A stretch of 64,000 bases of DNA, taken from JAKAVN01 sp963734845. Lineage in GTDB: Bacteria; Desulfobacterota; Binatia; Binatales; Binataceae. Positions 43,727 through 52,528 of this stretch are shown one piece after another. Position numbers and translations under genes: made by a program. Positions within the stretch are counted from its first letter, which is position 1; every line of letters begins with the position of its first letter. The stretch is taken from positions 310,001 through 374,000 of the forward strand of contig CAVTIS010000001.1 of the NCBI GenBank assembly GCA_963734845.1, written 5' to 3'. The notes under the pieces were generated by a model that had not been told where the DNA came from, searched no databases, and saw only the letters and a list, made by a program, of their open reading frames with translations.

Positions 43727-45157
43727 TTACTTCAGCGCGCGCATCGAGAAGCCCCGCTCGTTGTAGCAGAGCAGCGAGCGCTTGCCCTGAAGCGTGGTCT
43801 CGAGCACGACCTCACGTCCCCACAGGCGCGCCACGTAGGCGAGCGTTTTCTCGCCGTATTCGAGCTGGAGATCGCGGCCATCGTGAGCATGCTTGAGGTA
43901 GAGCGTGCGATTCTGGCCGAAGTCGGCGTCCTCGACCTTGATCACCGGGATCGAGCTAGCGCCGACGTTGCGGATGAGCGTTTCCTTGACCTCGCGCCAC
44001 CCTTCCTCGTCCGAGACCTTGTCGACCACCAAATCGTCGCCGCGCGCCTCGTACTTGAACAAATCCATCTCGCGCATCAGCTCTTCGGTCAGAAAGCGGC
44101 GCAGAAAAGAACTGTCGCGCTCGGTCTCGCGCACCTCGAAAATCTTGGCCTCGCCGCTCTTGGTCGGTGCGCCGTCGCGCTTTACCTCCTCGGGTGTCGG
44201 ACTGGTGTGGCGGCGATGGATGTCCTCCCAGATTTTGAAGCCGAGGTAGTAGGGATTGAGCTGGCCGGGAATCGGCCGGACCACCTGGTTGTGGCGCACG
44301 ATAAATTCGAGGTGCAGGCCCTGATCGAGATTGAGCGACTCCAGGATGCGCTTGTGCCAATAGCTCGCCCAGCCCTCGTTCATTATCTTGGTCTCGAGCA
44401 TCGGCAGAAAGTACTTCGCTTCCTCGTCCACGATCGTGAGCAGGTCTCTTTCCCATTCAGCGAGGAACGGATTGTGGTCGCGGATGAACAGCAGCAGATC
44501 CTCGTCGGGCTCGACCGGCACCTTGTGGATGTCGGGCTCGGTGACTTCTGCGCGCGCATGAATGCGATGAAAGGGATCGATCCTGGGATGCGCGGCTTCG
44601 ACCAGGCGTTCGAGCTGCTCACTGTGACTGAGCTTGCGGATCGCCAGATTGCGCCGGCATTGCCAGCTCAGCGCATGGGCCGCGTCGAGCACGTGCTCGA
44701 CCTTCTCGACCCCGATCGAAGGATCCTCCGCGTAATGCCGCACGCGCAACGCGTGCGCTTTGAAGAGCTCGATTGTCAGCGAGGCGCGAGTGGTGCGATA
44801 CGTGAAATTGTTTTTGAAGAAATCGTTATGGCCGTAGACGTGCGCGATGGTCAGGATTTGCAGCAGCAGCGTGTTGTCGCGCATTAGATACGCGAGCGCC
44901 GGGTCCGAGTTGATGACCATCTCGTAAGGCAGGCCGCTCACCCCGTGGTCGTAAAGCGTCTTGAGCTTTTCGTACGACTTACCGTAAGACCAGTGCGGAT
45001 AATGCGAGGGCATCCCCGAGTACGCCATGTAGCCGAGCATCCCGAAATGGTCGCACAGCTCGAACTCCTGCGTGAAGCAGTCGAGTCCGAACTCGGCGAC
45101 CTTGTCGCGGATGCGCGCGTCCCATTCGACCAGGTCCTGAAGTTCGTAATTCGCCAT
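43727..45157 (-). CDS. SpoVR family protein (YcgB)
   Basis: 476 residues of the SpoVR family. Recognisable parts are LVEWDARIRDKVAEFGLDCFTQEFELCDHFGMLGYMAYSGMPSHYPHWSYGKSYE and the internal AYLMRDNTLLLQILTIAHVYGHNDFFKNN. SpoVR is needed for spore cortex formation in Bacillus, but in Gram-negative bacteria it is always next to PrkA and YeaH as part of a stress/starvation operon, as here. Precise biochemistry is unknown. It is the last gene of the unit and starts 54 bases after yeaH ends. Confidence 0.93.
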   Translation of the reverse strand: MANYELQDLVEWDARIRDKVAEFGLDCFTQEFELCDHFGMLGYMAYSGMPSHYPHWSYGKSYEKLKTLYDHGVSGLPYEMVINSDPALAYLMRDNTLLLQILTIAHVYGHNDFFKNNFTYRTTRASLTIELFKAHALRVRHYAEDPSIGVEKVEHVLDAAHALSWQCRRNLAIRKLSHSEQLERLVEAAHPRIDPFHRIHARAEVTEPDIHKVPVEPDEDLLLFIRDHNPFLAEWERDLLTIVDEEAKYFLPMLETKIMNEGWASYWHKRILESLNLDQGLHLEFIVRHNQVVRPIPGQLNPYYLGFKIWEDIHRRHTSPTPEEVKRDGAPTKSGEAKIFEVRETERDSSFLRRFLTEELMREMDLFKYEARGDDLVVDKVSDEEGWREVKETLIRNVGASSIPVIKVEDADFGQNRTLYLKHAHDGRDLQLEYGEKTLAYVARLWGREVVLETTLQGKRSLLCYNERGFSMRALK

Positions 45158-45175
45158 CGTTGGATTTGATCGGAG

Positions 45176-45226
45176 CTATTCCTTGATTCGGGCTTACTCT
45201 TTGATCCGGACTTATTCTTTGATCCG
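45176..45226 (-). repeat. Three 18-base tandem copies of the yeaH 3' end including stop
   Basis: On the minus strand the last codons of yeaH, CGG ATC AAA GAA TAA (R-I-K-E-stop), recur 18 bases later as CGG ATC AAA GAG TAA and again 18 bases further as CGA ATC AAG GAA TAG, all in the same frame. All differences between copies inside these five codons are third-position, synonymous or stop-to-stop. Copies are at 45226-45212 (true end), 45208-45194 and 45190-45176. Confidence 0.85.
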
Positions 45227-46477
45227 ATCTTTGGCGAGGAAGGCCTTGAAGGAGGGCCAGATGTCCTCCTTGCGCTCGATCAGCACTGAATGGAAGTTGG
45301 GCGCCTCGAGCCGGCGGAACACGTTGAGCATCGACGACTCGTAGTAGCGTGATCCGAGCGGTTTGATCTCGCCGTAGCCGAACAGGTTACAGAGATCGGA
45401 CAACTCCTTGGCCGACTTGAGTGCGGCCGGATTGTCGGAGTCGAAATTGTCGCCGTCGGAACAGTGGAAAGCGTAGATGTTCCACAGCGAAGGATGATAG
45501 CGCTCGTTGATGATCTCGAGCGCCTTAAGATAGCCCGAAGAAATGAAGGTGCCGCCGGCCTCGCCCTTGTGAAAGAACTCTTCCTCGCTGACCTCGCGGG
45601 CTTCCGTGTGATGCGCGATGAAGACGATTTCGACGTTGCGATAGCGGGTCGCGATGAACTGATAGAGCATGAAGAAGAAGCTCCGTGCCAGGTACTTCTT
45701 CATCGTGTCCATCGACCCCGACGTGTCCATGATGCACATCACGACCGCGTTGGATTCTTCCTTGGTATCGGTCTCGACGTGGCGGTAGCGCAGGTCATCC
45801 TGATGGAACGGATAGCGCCGCTCCGGCGCCTCTTCCTCCGCGCCTCCGATATCGGCGTCGGTGTCGGCTTCGAGCTTAGCGTTTTCGGCTATCTTGAGCG
45901 CGCGCGCGGCTTCGACCGCATGGCGATGGCGTGCGGCGAGAATTCGCATCACGCGCTGGCGCGCGGTGCGGCGCTTGTCGAGTCGGATGCGGATACCAAC
46001 GTGGCGGTAGCCTTTGCGTTTGAAGGAGCGATCGGAAGGAATCTGGCGCAGAGCGCGGCGTTCCAGGTTGGGCAGTTCGAGATCCTCGAACATGATCTCG
46101 ATCAGTTCATCTAGCGTGACGTCGGTCTCGTAATAATCGATTCCGGGGCGGTCGCCGGCCTGGCCGTCGCCTTTGCCCTGGCCGTCCTTGCCGGTCTTGC
46201 CCACGACCTGGCCGGGGCGGGTGTCGCCCTGGCCTTGGCCGGCGCCGGGCGCATTGTCGCCGTAGATAAAACGGTATTCCTTGATCCCGCGGAGTGGAAC
46301 CTTGATCACGCGATCGCGGTCTTTGCCGATGATCGATTCTTCCGCGATGATGTCCGCGATATTTTCGCGGATCGACTCGCGGACTTTCTGGCGATGGCGC
46401 GCGCGATCACCTGCCGAGCGGTCGGAGTGTTCCGCGTCGGAGCGGCTGTATTCGCGAAAGATGCTTTCGAGGACCAT
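45212..46477 (-). CDS. yeaH: YeaH/YhbH-family protein (DUF444), vWA-like domain
   Basis: 421 residues. The N-terminal part has a charged segment, then a Gly/Gln/Asp/Lys-rich low-complexity stretch (about 77-113). The C-terminal domain has a von Willebrand A-like MIDAS, D251-T-S-G-S255 in CIMDTSGSMDTMKK, followed by FFMLYQFIATRYRNVEIVFIAHHTEA. YeaH is phosphorylated or controlled by the PrkA (YeaG) kinase in enterobacteria. Encoded between prkA and spoVR. The stop codon lies in a three-copy 18-base repeat. Confidence 0.93.
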   Translation of the reverse strand: MVLESIFREYSRSDAEHSDRSAGDRARHRQKVRESIRENIADIIAEESIIGKDRDRVIKVPLRGIKEYRFIYGDNAPGAGQGQGDTRPGQVVGKTGKDGQGKGDGQAGDRPGIDYYETDVTLDELIEIMFEDLELPNLERRALRQIPSDRSFKRKGYRHVGIRIRLDKRRTARQRVMRILAARHRHAVEAARALKIAENAKLEADTDADIGGAEEEAPERRYPFHQDDLRYRHVETDTKEESNAVVMCIMDTSGSMDTMKKYLARSFFFMLYQFIATRYRNVEIVFIAHHTEAREVSEEEFFHKGEAGGTFISSGYLKALEIINERYHPSLWNIYAFHCSDGDNFDSDNPAALKSAKELSDLCNLFGYGEIKPLGSRYYESSMLNVFRRLEAPNFHSVLIERKEDIWPSFKAFLAKDRIKE

Positions 46478-46632
46478 TTCCCGATTACCGCGGTTCCTCC
46501 TCCGCGACTATTTATTATACGCCGCGCGCACGGCCCGGCGTAACATCACCACACGGCATCCCGAATGGATCGGAATGCCGTATGAGTGCGGGCCTTGGAT
46601 GTCGTTCTCCCAACCGCGAGTGCCGCTAACCT

Positions 46633-48567
46633 TTAGTCCTTCCACAGGTTGTTGGCGGCGTACTTGAGCACCACGTCGACGCACGATTCGCAGTAGCCGT
46701 TCTCCAACAGGTTACGCACCATCGCGCCGTACTTTTCGGCCTGCTCTTCGTCGCGGGTGCGGGCCTTGGTGATGATTCGCGAGATGTCGCGCACCGAGGT
46801 CATCAGCTTCTTCTCGATCGCCTCTTTGAGCGGCTCGTAGCTGCGGTAGCTAACTTTCTCGCCGCGCCGCGAGGTCGACCACAGGTAGGCGATCACTTCC
46901 TGGCGGAAACCGTCGGCGGTCGAGCCGATAATCGCGATCTGCTCCTCGATCGATTTCAGGAAGCCCTCGTCCGGCGGCAGCTCTTCCTTGGTGTTGCGGT
47001 CGCGCACCCTGGTCTTGTTGACGTAGGCCTCGGCGTGGTCGAGATAGTTCTGGAACAGCGCTTCGGCCTGCTCCTGGTAGGAGTAAACGAAGGCGCGCGT
47101 GATCTCTTTCTCGAGCAGGTCGAGGTACTCCTTGTGCAGCGTATCCTGGAGGAACTCGAGGTACTGCTTGCGGCTGTCGTCGGGCAGGTCGCCCTCTTTG
47201 ACCATACCGATCAGCGCCTCGCGCACGTTGATCGGATTGATACAGTTGCCGCTGACGTTGTCGGAGAGCGCGTTGTCGAGCGCCTTCATGATGAAGCGGG
47301 TCGAGATTCCCGACATCCCTTCGCGCTTGGCGTCTTCCTTGAGCTCCGCCACGTCGATCTTCTTGGTCCGTCCTTTCTCGACCACCTCTTCGCCGTTGTA
47401 CAGCCGCAGCTTGGTCATCAGGTCGCACTTCGAGGTCGGCTCCAGGCGCGACAGAATCGCGAACATCGAGGCCAACTCGAGCGTGTGCGGCGCAACGTGG
47501 GCGCGGAAGTCCGAGTTGCGAATGATCTTCTGGTAGATCTTCACTTCCTCGGACAGCCGCAGATTGTATGGCACTTTGATCACCACGATACGATCGAGGA
47601 TCGCTTCGTTGGTGTGGTCGGCCTTGAATTTCTGCCACTCGGCCTCGTTGGAGTGCGCGAGGATGCAGGTGTCGACGTAAACCATCCCGTGGCGGCCTGG
47701 CGCCGGGATGACTTTTTCCTGCGTCGCGGTGATCATCGCGTGCAGATATTCGGTCTCGTTCTTGAACACCTCGATGAACTCGACCAGTCCGCGATTGCCG
47801 ACGTTGAGCGCGCCGTTGAGCTCGAGCACGCGCGGATCCCCCTCGGAGTACTGGTCGAGCTTGGAGATGTCCTCCGAGCCGATCAGCACCGAAGTATCCT
47901 GATTGTTGGGATCGACCGGAGGCACCACGCCAATTCCGATCCGGTTGCGCTTGGAGAAGCTGCGCGTCTCGATCGGAAATTCCTCGTAGCGCTGGCCGAA
48001 CTCTTCCTTGAGCCGGTAGCGGCACACCGGGCATAGGTCGCCCTCGATGTGCACGCCGAGCATCTTCTCGAACTCGCGCCGCAGATGGCGCGGAATCAAG
48101 TGCAGCGGCTCTTCATGCATCGGGCAGCCTTCAATGGCGTAGACCGCGCTCGCCTGCTCGAGTCCGCGCTGGACGCGCTCGACCAGCGAGCTTTTGCCCG
48201 AGCCCACCGGCCCCATCAGATAGAGCACCTGGCGGCTCTCCTCGCCCTTGAGCGAGGCCGAGTGGAAGTAGCGTACGAGCTGCGCGATGGTGCGCTCGAT
48301 TCCGAAGAACTCGTCGGCGAAGAAGTGGTAAACCTTCACCGGCTCATCCTTGTACAAGCGCTTGGTGCGCGGATCGTCGGCTTCCTGAATATTGTGCATG
48401 CCTTTGGAGATGATCAGGTCGTAGACACGCGCATGAGAAAGCTTGGTGAACGTGGGGTCGGCCTTTACGACTTCGAAGTATTCGAGCAGCGTCCCACGCC
48501 ACTGCTTGGATTCCCGCGAGGCCCGGTCTTGCTTGATCACGCGCTCAAAATCGTTAACTGCGGTCAT
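46633..48567 (-). CDS. prkA: PrkA (YeaG) serine protein kinase/AAA+ ATPase
   Basis: 644 residues, standard for PrkA. The AAA+ domain has Walker A GPVGSGKS (119-126) and a later VDTCILAHSNEAEW. The C-terminal PrkA domain includes TRDISRIITKA and a final YAANNLWKD. In several bacteria the kinase and YeaH act in general-stress and nitrogen-starvation responses, and Bacillus PrkA acts in sporulation. AAGGAG lies ahead of ATG 48567; an upstream ATG at 48594 would add nine residues. First gene of the PrkA-YeaH-SpoVR operon. Confidence 0.95.
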   Translation of the reverse strand: MTAVNDFERVIKQDRASRESKQWRGTLLEYFEVVKADPTFTKLSHARVYDLIISKGMHNIQEADDPRTKRLYKDEPVKVYHFFADEFFGIERTIAQLVRYFHSASLKGEESRQVLYLMGPVGSGKSSLVERVQRGLEQASAVYAIEGCPMHEEPLHLIPRHLRREFEKMLGVHIEGDLCPVCRYRLKEEFGQRYEEFPIETRSFSKRNRIGIGVVPPVDPNNQDTSVLIGSEDISKLDQYSEGDPRVLELNGALNVGNRGLVEFIEVFKNETEYLHAMITATQEKVIPAPGRHGMVYVDTCILAHSNEAEWQKFKADHTNEAILDRIVVIKVPYNLRLSEEVKIYQKIIRNSDFRAHVAPHTLELASMFAILSRLEPTSKCDLMTKLRLYNGEEVVEKGRTKKIDVAELKEDAKREGMSGISTRFIMKALDNALSDNVSGNCINPINVREALIGMVKEGDLPDDSRKQYLEFLQDTLHKEYLDLLEKEITRAFVYSYQEQAEALFQNYLDHAEAYVNKTRVRDRNTKEELPPDEGFLKSIEEQIAIIGSTADGFRQEVIAYLWSTSRRGEKVSYRSYEPLKEAIEKKLMTSVRDISRIITKARTRDEEQAEKYGAMVRNLLENGYCESCVDVVLKYAANNLWKD

Positions 48568-48668
48568 CAGCAGACTCCTTGTTAGAGTGGACACCTATGG
48601 AGAATGTTCGGACGAGAGAGAAGCGGGCAGGACAAAATTCTTCGGTTAAAACGCATCCTATGCCATTG

Positions 48669-48696
48669 AGCATAACCGAACCTGTGGCGCGATCAA
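48669..48696 (-). promoter_or_regulatory. Possible promoter of the prkA operon with inverted repeat
   Basis: On the minus strand TTGATC (48696-48691), 16 bases, then TATGCT (48674-48669). The -10 lies inside an inverted repeat, TTCGGTTA (48641-48648) with TAACCGAA (48673-48680), which could be an operator. The start codon is about 95 bases downstream. The region up to 48760 is AT-rich. Confidence 0.35.
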
Positions 48697-48824
48697 TGCG
48701 CAGCGTCGACTAATTTCACCGCGCGAAGCCAGTTGTCCACAACAATAATATTATCCGCTGTCGCATGCGACTATGCGATAGGTGCGCAAAGCCGCACTTC
48801 CATTCAAAACCTGCAACTTTTCCT

Positions 48825-49712
48825 TCATCCTCGCGTCCGCTCCAGCGATGGCATCGGGATCGATTCGCCCAGCGCAAGCCGTCCGCGATCATTGCGCACC
48901 TGCGCCGCCAGCACTTGATCGTCGTGCGCGAACGACACCCACCATCCGCCGGCGATTGCACGTCGAAGGTAATCCGCCTTGACCTCCATCGTGCGCAGCG
49001 GATCGAGATCGTAAGCCTGGTTCCACGGACCCTTCATGTGCGAGCGCGTGGGCACGATGTCCGCCAGGTGAACGAAGCAGCCGCCGTCATCTGCACGTAC
49101 TTGCACGATCTGATGATCGACGGTGTGGCCGCCGGTTACTCGGATATCAAGTCCAGGCATCAGTTCGGTATCGCCGTCGAGCGCCTCCAGCGAATTCTCG
49201 AGCGGCGCAAGACACTCCTCTATATGACGATACGCGGCCCGCAACCGTTCATTGCGCGACGCGCGGGCGATTTCCAACTCGCCCCGCTGCACCATCACCC
49301 GCGCCCGCGGAAATGCCGCCTCCAGCGCGCCCGACGGCCGCCGCCGCACAATTCCGCCGCAGTGATCGAAGTGCAGATGCGACAGCACGACGTGCGTCAC
49401 GTCCCCCGCTTCCATCCCGAGCGCCTTAAGCCCCTCGGGGAGCCAGCCCTCGCCGTGATCGAAAATCTTGCGCTCGACCGCGCTCAGGCGATTGCCGATT
49501 CCGGTGTCGACCAGTACTGCGATGGCGCCGCGCATAATGAGCGGGCAGGTGAGGTTGAGCCGGATGCGGTTGCGGTCGTCACCCGGATGATCGCGCTGCC
49601 ACAGCTCGCGCGGGACCACGCCGAACATGCATCCGCCGTCGTTGCGCCAGAGTCCGTCGCTGAGCATCGCGATTTCGAATTCGCCGACTTTCACTTTTCC
49701 CGGAACGTCCAT
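48825..49712 (-). CDS. MBL-fold metallo-hydrolase (second copy)
   Basis: 295 residues of the MBL fold. Metal motifs are SHLHFDHCGG, the third His in TGGHTVDHQ, and the acidic HLADIVP. It is more diverged than the gene at 24561-25409 but has the same order of motifs and a similar opening (VKVGEFEIAMLSDG). The C-terminal part ends FAHDDQVLAAQVRNDRGRLALGES. The reaction is probably hydrolysis of a lactone or ester; substrate unknown. The membrane-protein gene is 30 bases upstream on the same strand. Confidence 0.85.
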   Translation of the reverse strand: MDVPGKVKVGEFEIAMLSDGLWRNDGGCMFGVVPRELWQRDHPGDDRNRIRLNLTCPLIMRGAIAVLVDTGIGNRLSAVERKIFDHGEGWLPEGLKALGMEAGDVTHVVLSHLHFDHCGGIVRRRPSGALEAAFPRARVMVQRGELEIARASRNERLRAAYRHIEECLAPLENSLEALDGDTELMPGLDIRVTGGHTVDHQIVQVRADDGGCFVHLADIVPTRSHMKGPWNQAYDLDPLRTMEVKADYLRRAIAGGWWVSFAHDDQVLAAQVRNDRGRLALGESIPMPSLERTRG

Positions 49713-49742
49713 TTTTTCACCAGCGCTCCCGGCGTTCGAATC

Positions 49743-50183
49743 TCACGCGCTTCCCGCCAGCCACAGCCCGAGCATCAGCGCCGCCGCGCCCATCGCAGCC
49801 ATCGCGCCGTAGAGCCCGAGGAGCCGGCGTTCGCCGGCGCCCGATGCATCCTCGCCAAGCCGCGCCGCCGTGCCCCATGCGATCGCCAACGCAGCCGCCA
49901 TCCCACACAGCAGCAACACCTTCGCGCCGAGCACTTCGACGAAGGCCGCCGGCAGCCTGTAATGCCGCTCGCGCGCGACAAAGACGAGGTTCGCGATTCC
50001 ACTTAGCGGCAGTATCGCGAGCGCGGCCAGGTTCACCCGATTGAGCACCGGCGCGACGCGCGCGGTGAAGCCCGCGCGCTCGGTCTCGGTCGACGCGCCG
50101 GCGGCCAGCATGAAGCTCAAGCTGACCGCGACCCATAGTGCGCCGCAGACCACGTGAATCCATAGAAAGATGGTTCTCAACAT
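49743..50183 (-). CDS. Small four-helix membrane protein, CopD/DUF2269-like
   Basis: 146 residues with four hydrophobic segments: residues 1-28 (IFLWIHVVCGALWVAVSLSFML), 50-70, 82-102 and 122-142. The first carries conserved His9 and Trp17 like CopD-type membrane proteins that might bind heme or copper. No clear family beyond that. Same strand as the MBL gene 30 bases downstream. Confidence 0.7.
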   Translation of the reverse strand: MLRTIFLWIHVVCGALWVAVSLSFMLAAGASTETERAGFTARVAPVLNRVNLAALAILPLSGIANLVFVARERHYRLPAAFVEVLGAKVLLLCGMAAALAIAWGTAARLGEDASGAGERRLLGLYGAMAAMGAAALMLGLWLAGSA

Positions 50184-50293
50184 CGTTGGTCGGCGCGCGC
50201 GTCGCCGGCCAACAGACTAGCGAAGGCGCGAGTGTTGTTGAAATCGCGTTTTTGCACTAACAGAAGGATGATGGTCCGGGAGGGGCGAAAAAA

Positions 50294-51679
50294 ATGTTTG
50301 ACGCGTATATCGAGGCCTGGGAGTTGCGCGAACTGGTTCGCAAAAAAGAGCTTCGTCCGCGCGAAGTCGCGGAATTTTATTTGAGTCGAATCGAGCGACT
50401 CAATCCCAAGCTTGGAGCCTTCATGACCGTCGCCGCCGAACGCGCGCTCGCCGACGCGGCGCGCCTGGAGAGTGCGAACGCTGCCGACGCGGCCGCGATG
50501 CCACTTTACGGCGTCGCCTACTCGCTCAAGGATCTGACGTGGACGAGCGACATCCGGACCACGATGGGCTCCAAGAATTTCGAGAACTTCCGCCCGCGCG
50601 CCGACGCCGAACTGGCGGTGCGCTTGCGCAATGCGGGCGGAATCCTACTCGGCAAAACCACCACCCCCGAACTCGGCGGCCGTCCGACCACAGAGGGCGG
50701 CCTGTGCCCGCCGGCGCACAATCCGTGGAACCTCGAATTCAGCGCCGGCGGCTCAAGCGGAGGCGCTGCGGCGCAGGTCGCGGCCGGGATGGGTCCGCTA
50801 GCCGAGGGCACCGACGGCGGCGGCTCGATTCGCGTGCCCGCGGCCTGCTGCGGCGTCGTCGGGCTCAAGCCCTCGCGCGGGCGCATCAGCTTTGCCCCGG
50901 TGATGGGCGAGGGATGGGCCGGGTTCGCGACCGAAGGCCCGATCGCGCGCTCGGTGCGCGACGTCGCGCTGATGCTCGACGTGATGGCTGGTCCTGCGCT
51001 CGGAGATCCTTACTGGGCGCCGCCGCCGGCCAAACCGTTCGCGAGCGCCGTGACGGATCGGCCCAAGCGGCTGCGGCTCGGGCTGATCGCCGAAAGCGCG
51101 CTCGGCCCCGTCGACCCGGAGGTGCGCGCCGCGCTGGACCGCGCTTGCGAGGTTTTTCGCGCGATGGGCCACAGTGTCGAGCCGGTCGACGTCGATCCGG
51201 CCAAGCGCCTCGCCGACTATACGCGCATCGCGATCACCGCCGGCATCGCGGCGGTGCCGATCAAGAATCCCGACGCGATGGATCCGGTGGTGCGTCGTGC
51301 GTGGGAGGCCGGCCGGCGCCTTTCCGCGACTGACTACCTGGGTGCGGTGGCGCGGATGCATAACGCCTCGCGCGAGATCGTGCAGGCCCTGGCGCCCTAT
51401 GACGCTACGCTCGCGCCGACGCTGCCCACCGCGGCGCCGCGCCTGGGCCTGCCGACCGAGAAGTTCGAAGAGCAACTCTATCCGTTCATCCAGTTCACGT
51501 TTCCCTTCAACGCTACCGGACAGCCGGCTTTTTCGCTGCCCAACGGTTTCACCAGGGCGGGACTGCCGATCGGTTTGCAGATAATCGGCCGGCCCGCCGG
51601 CGAACTCGGAATCATCGCGCTCGCGGCGGCTTTCGAGCAGGCGCGGCCCTGGCGCGATCAACGTCCGCCGCTGGACTAG
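50294..51679 (+). CDS. Amidase (amidase-signature family), second
   Basis: 461 residues. Triad residues are K79 (YSLKDLTW), S154 (AGGSSGGAAAQVAAG) and S178 (EGTDGGGSIRVPA), with the usual 24-residue spacing and the standard GTDGGGSIR nucleophile loop. It belongs to the catabolic amidase branch. It is preceded by its own spacer and converges with the CYTH-like gene at 51686; the two stop codons lie within one palindrome. Confidence 0.92.
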   Translation: MFDAYIEAWELRELVRKKELRPREVAEFYLSRIERLNPKLGAFMTVAAERALADAARLESANAADAAAMPLYGVAYSLKDLTWTSDIRTTMGSKNFENFRPRADAELAVRLRNAGGILLGKTTTPELGGRPTTEGGLCPPAHNPWNLEFSAGGSSGGAAAQVAAGMGPLAEGTDGGGSIRVPAACCGVVGLKPSRGRISFAPVMGEGWAGFATEGPIARSVRDVALMLDVMAGPALGDPYWAPPPAKPFASAVTDRPKRLRLGLIAESALGPVDPEVRAALDRACEVFRAMGHSVEPVDVDPAKRLADYTRIAITAGIAAVPIKNPDAMDPVVRRAWEAGRRLSATDYLGAVARMHNASREIVQALAPYDATLAPTLPTAAPRLGLPTEKFEEQLYPFIQFTFPFNATGQPAFSLPNGFTRAGLPIGLQIIGRPAGELGIIALAAAFEQARPWRDQRPPLD

Positions 51680-51698
51680 CGCGCGCTAGTCCCAGCGG
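51668..51698. terminator. Palindrome holding both stop codons of two convergent genes
   Basis: Between the amidase stop (TAG at 51677-51679) and the minus-strand stop (CTA at 51686-51688) is the 20-base perfect palindrome 51673-51692, extended with one bulge to 51668-51698. The stem is strong (GC-rich) and can act in both directions. Only six bases separate the two genes. Confidence 0.55.
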
Positions 51699-52306
51699 CC
51701 GAGGATCGATTTGATCTGCCGCACATAACTGATATTCGGGCGGCCGCCGATCGCGAGTTCGGCGACGGCATCCAGAGCGACGCGCGGACTGTCGGATTCG
51801 ACAGCGACGCTGTGTAGCATGCGCCCGCCGATTTCGACTTCGACAAATTCCGCCGCGCATCCGCCGAGCACATAGCGGCGTCGAGTCTTCCCGAGCTCAA
51901 CCGCGACGAGACGCGGATGCGGTTTCACCACGGTCTCCACGAAAAGCTCGGCGGTGAAAAGCTGCGCATGCAATTCCGGCGGATCGACGCGGAGTGCGGG
52001 GAAGATTCTTTCCGCGACGAGCATCGAGTCAATCGGAAAGTCCGCCTTAAGGTATGGCTGCCATTGCTCGAGACCTTGATCGGTGCGCAACAGAATTTTG
52101 ATGTCCATCGCGCCCGCCCTGATTTTTGTGTTCGTGGCGTAGGTCGTGTCCGAGACGATATAGGTCTCGCGGGTCCGCTCCGCCGGCTGCGGCCCCGAAA
52201 GCTTTTCCAGACGCTCTTTTACGTCGGAGAGCGACCGATCCCAAATCCTGAATTCGTAACGTGGTTCCCCGTCCTTGCGCGCAATCTTTGGACCCGCAGA
52301 TGGCAT
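51686..52306 (-). CDS. Conserved protein, CYTH-like (triphosphate tunnel) candidate
   Basis: 206 residues with the pattern YEFRIWD at the start, then TYIVSDTTYATNTKIRAGAMDIKILL, GLEQWQPYLKADFPI and a late VAVESDSPRVALDAVAEL. The alternating charged strands and the TNTKIR/MDIKIL motifs resemble proteins with a CYTH-type tunnel fold that bind phosphate or triphosphate. Catalytic residues cannot be confirmed. GAGAGG precedes ATG 52306. No obvious partner gene. Function unknown. Confidence 0.65.
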   Translation of the reverse strand: MPSAGPKIARKDGEPRYEFRIWDRSLSDVKERLEKLSGPQPAERTRETYIVSDTTYATNTKIRAGAMDIKILLRTDQGLEQWQPYLKADFPIDSMLVAERIFPALRVDPPELHAQLFTAELFVETVVKPHPRLVAVELGKTRRRYVLGGCAAEFVEVEIGGRMLHSVAVESDSPRVALDAVAELAIGGRPNISYVRQIKSILGRWD

Positions 52307-52397
52307 CGTGACGCCTCTCCCGCGCAATTGTTACTCACAGCTTTGGCGTTCGCCAGAGCGCTTTTCACGTGTGAAGAAGCTCCCGGTTGCATTGAGG

Positions 52398-52414
52398 ATT
52401 AATCATTCATTAAT
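52398..52414. promoter_or_regulatory. Pair of ATTAAT boxes in an AT-rich divergent spacer
   Basis: Two ATTAAT palindromic boxes (52398-52403 and 52409-52414) separated by CATTC sit in the only AT-rich part of the spacer between the CYTH-like gene (minus) and the receiver gene (plus, 52529). Candidate promoter/operator; no exact hexamer pair could be fixed. Confidence 0.3.
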
Positions 52415-52528
52415 ACAGCCAAAATATTCCGATAACCGATCGATGTTTGGGTCATCTAGACAGTCAGTCCGCGAAGGGTTCAACAAGCTAAGGCTGGGGT
52501 ACTCGGATGGCGTACGGACTTTGTCTCA

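Noticed and set aside
48733..48741. TTGTCCACA, a near match to a DnaA box, in an AT-rich spacer
   Set aside because: Only one box, with no cluster, no dnaA or dnaN and no GC-skew evidence, so not called an origin even though dnaB is in the window.
48765..50006. Long plus-strand open frame opposite the MBL and membrane-protein genes
   Set aside because: Overlaps two convincing minus-strand genes and has Arg/His/Pro-rich shadow composition.
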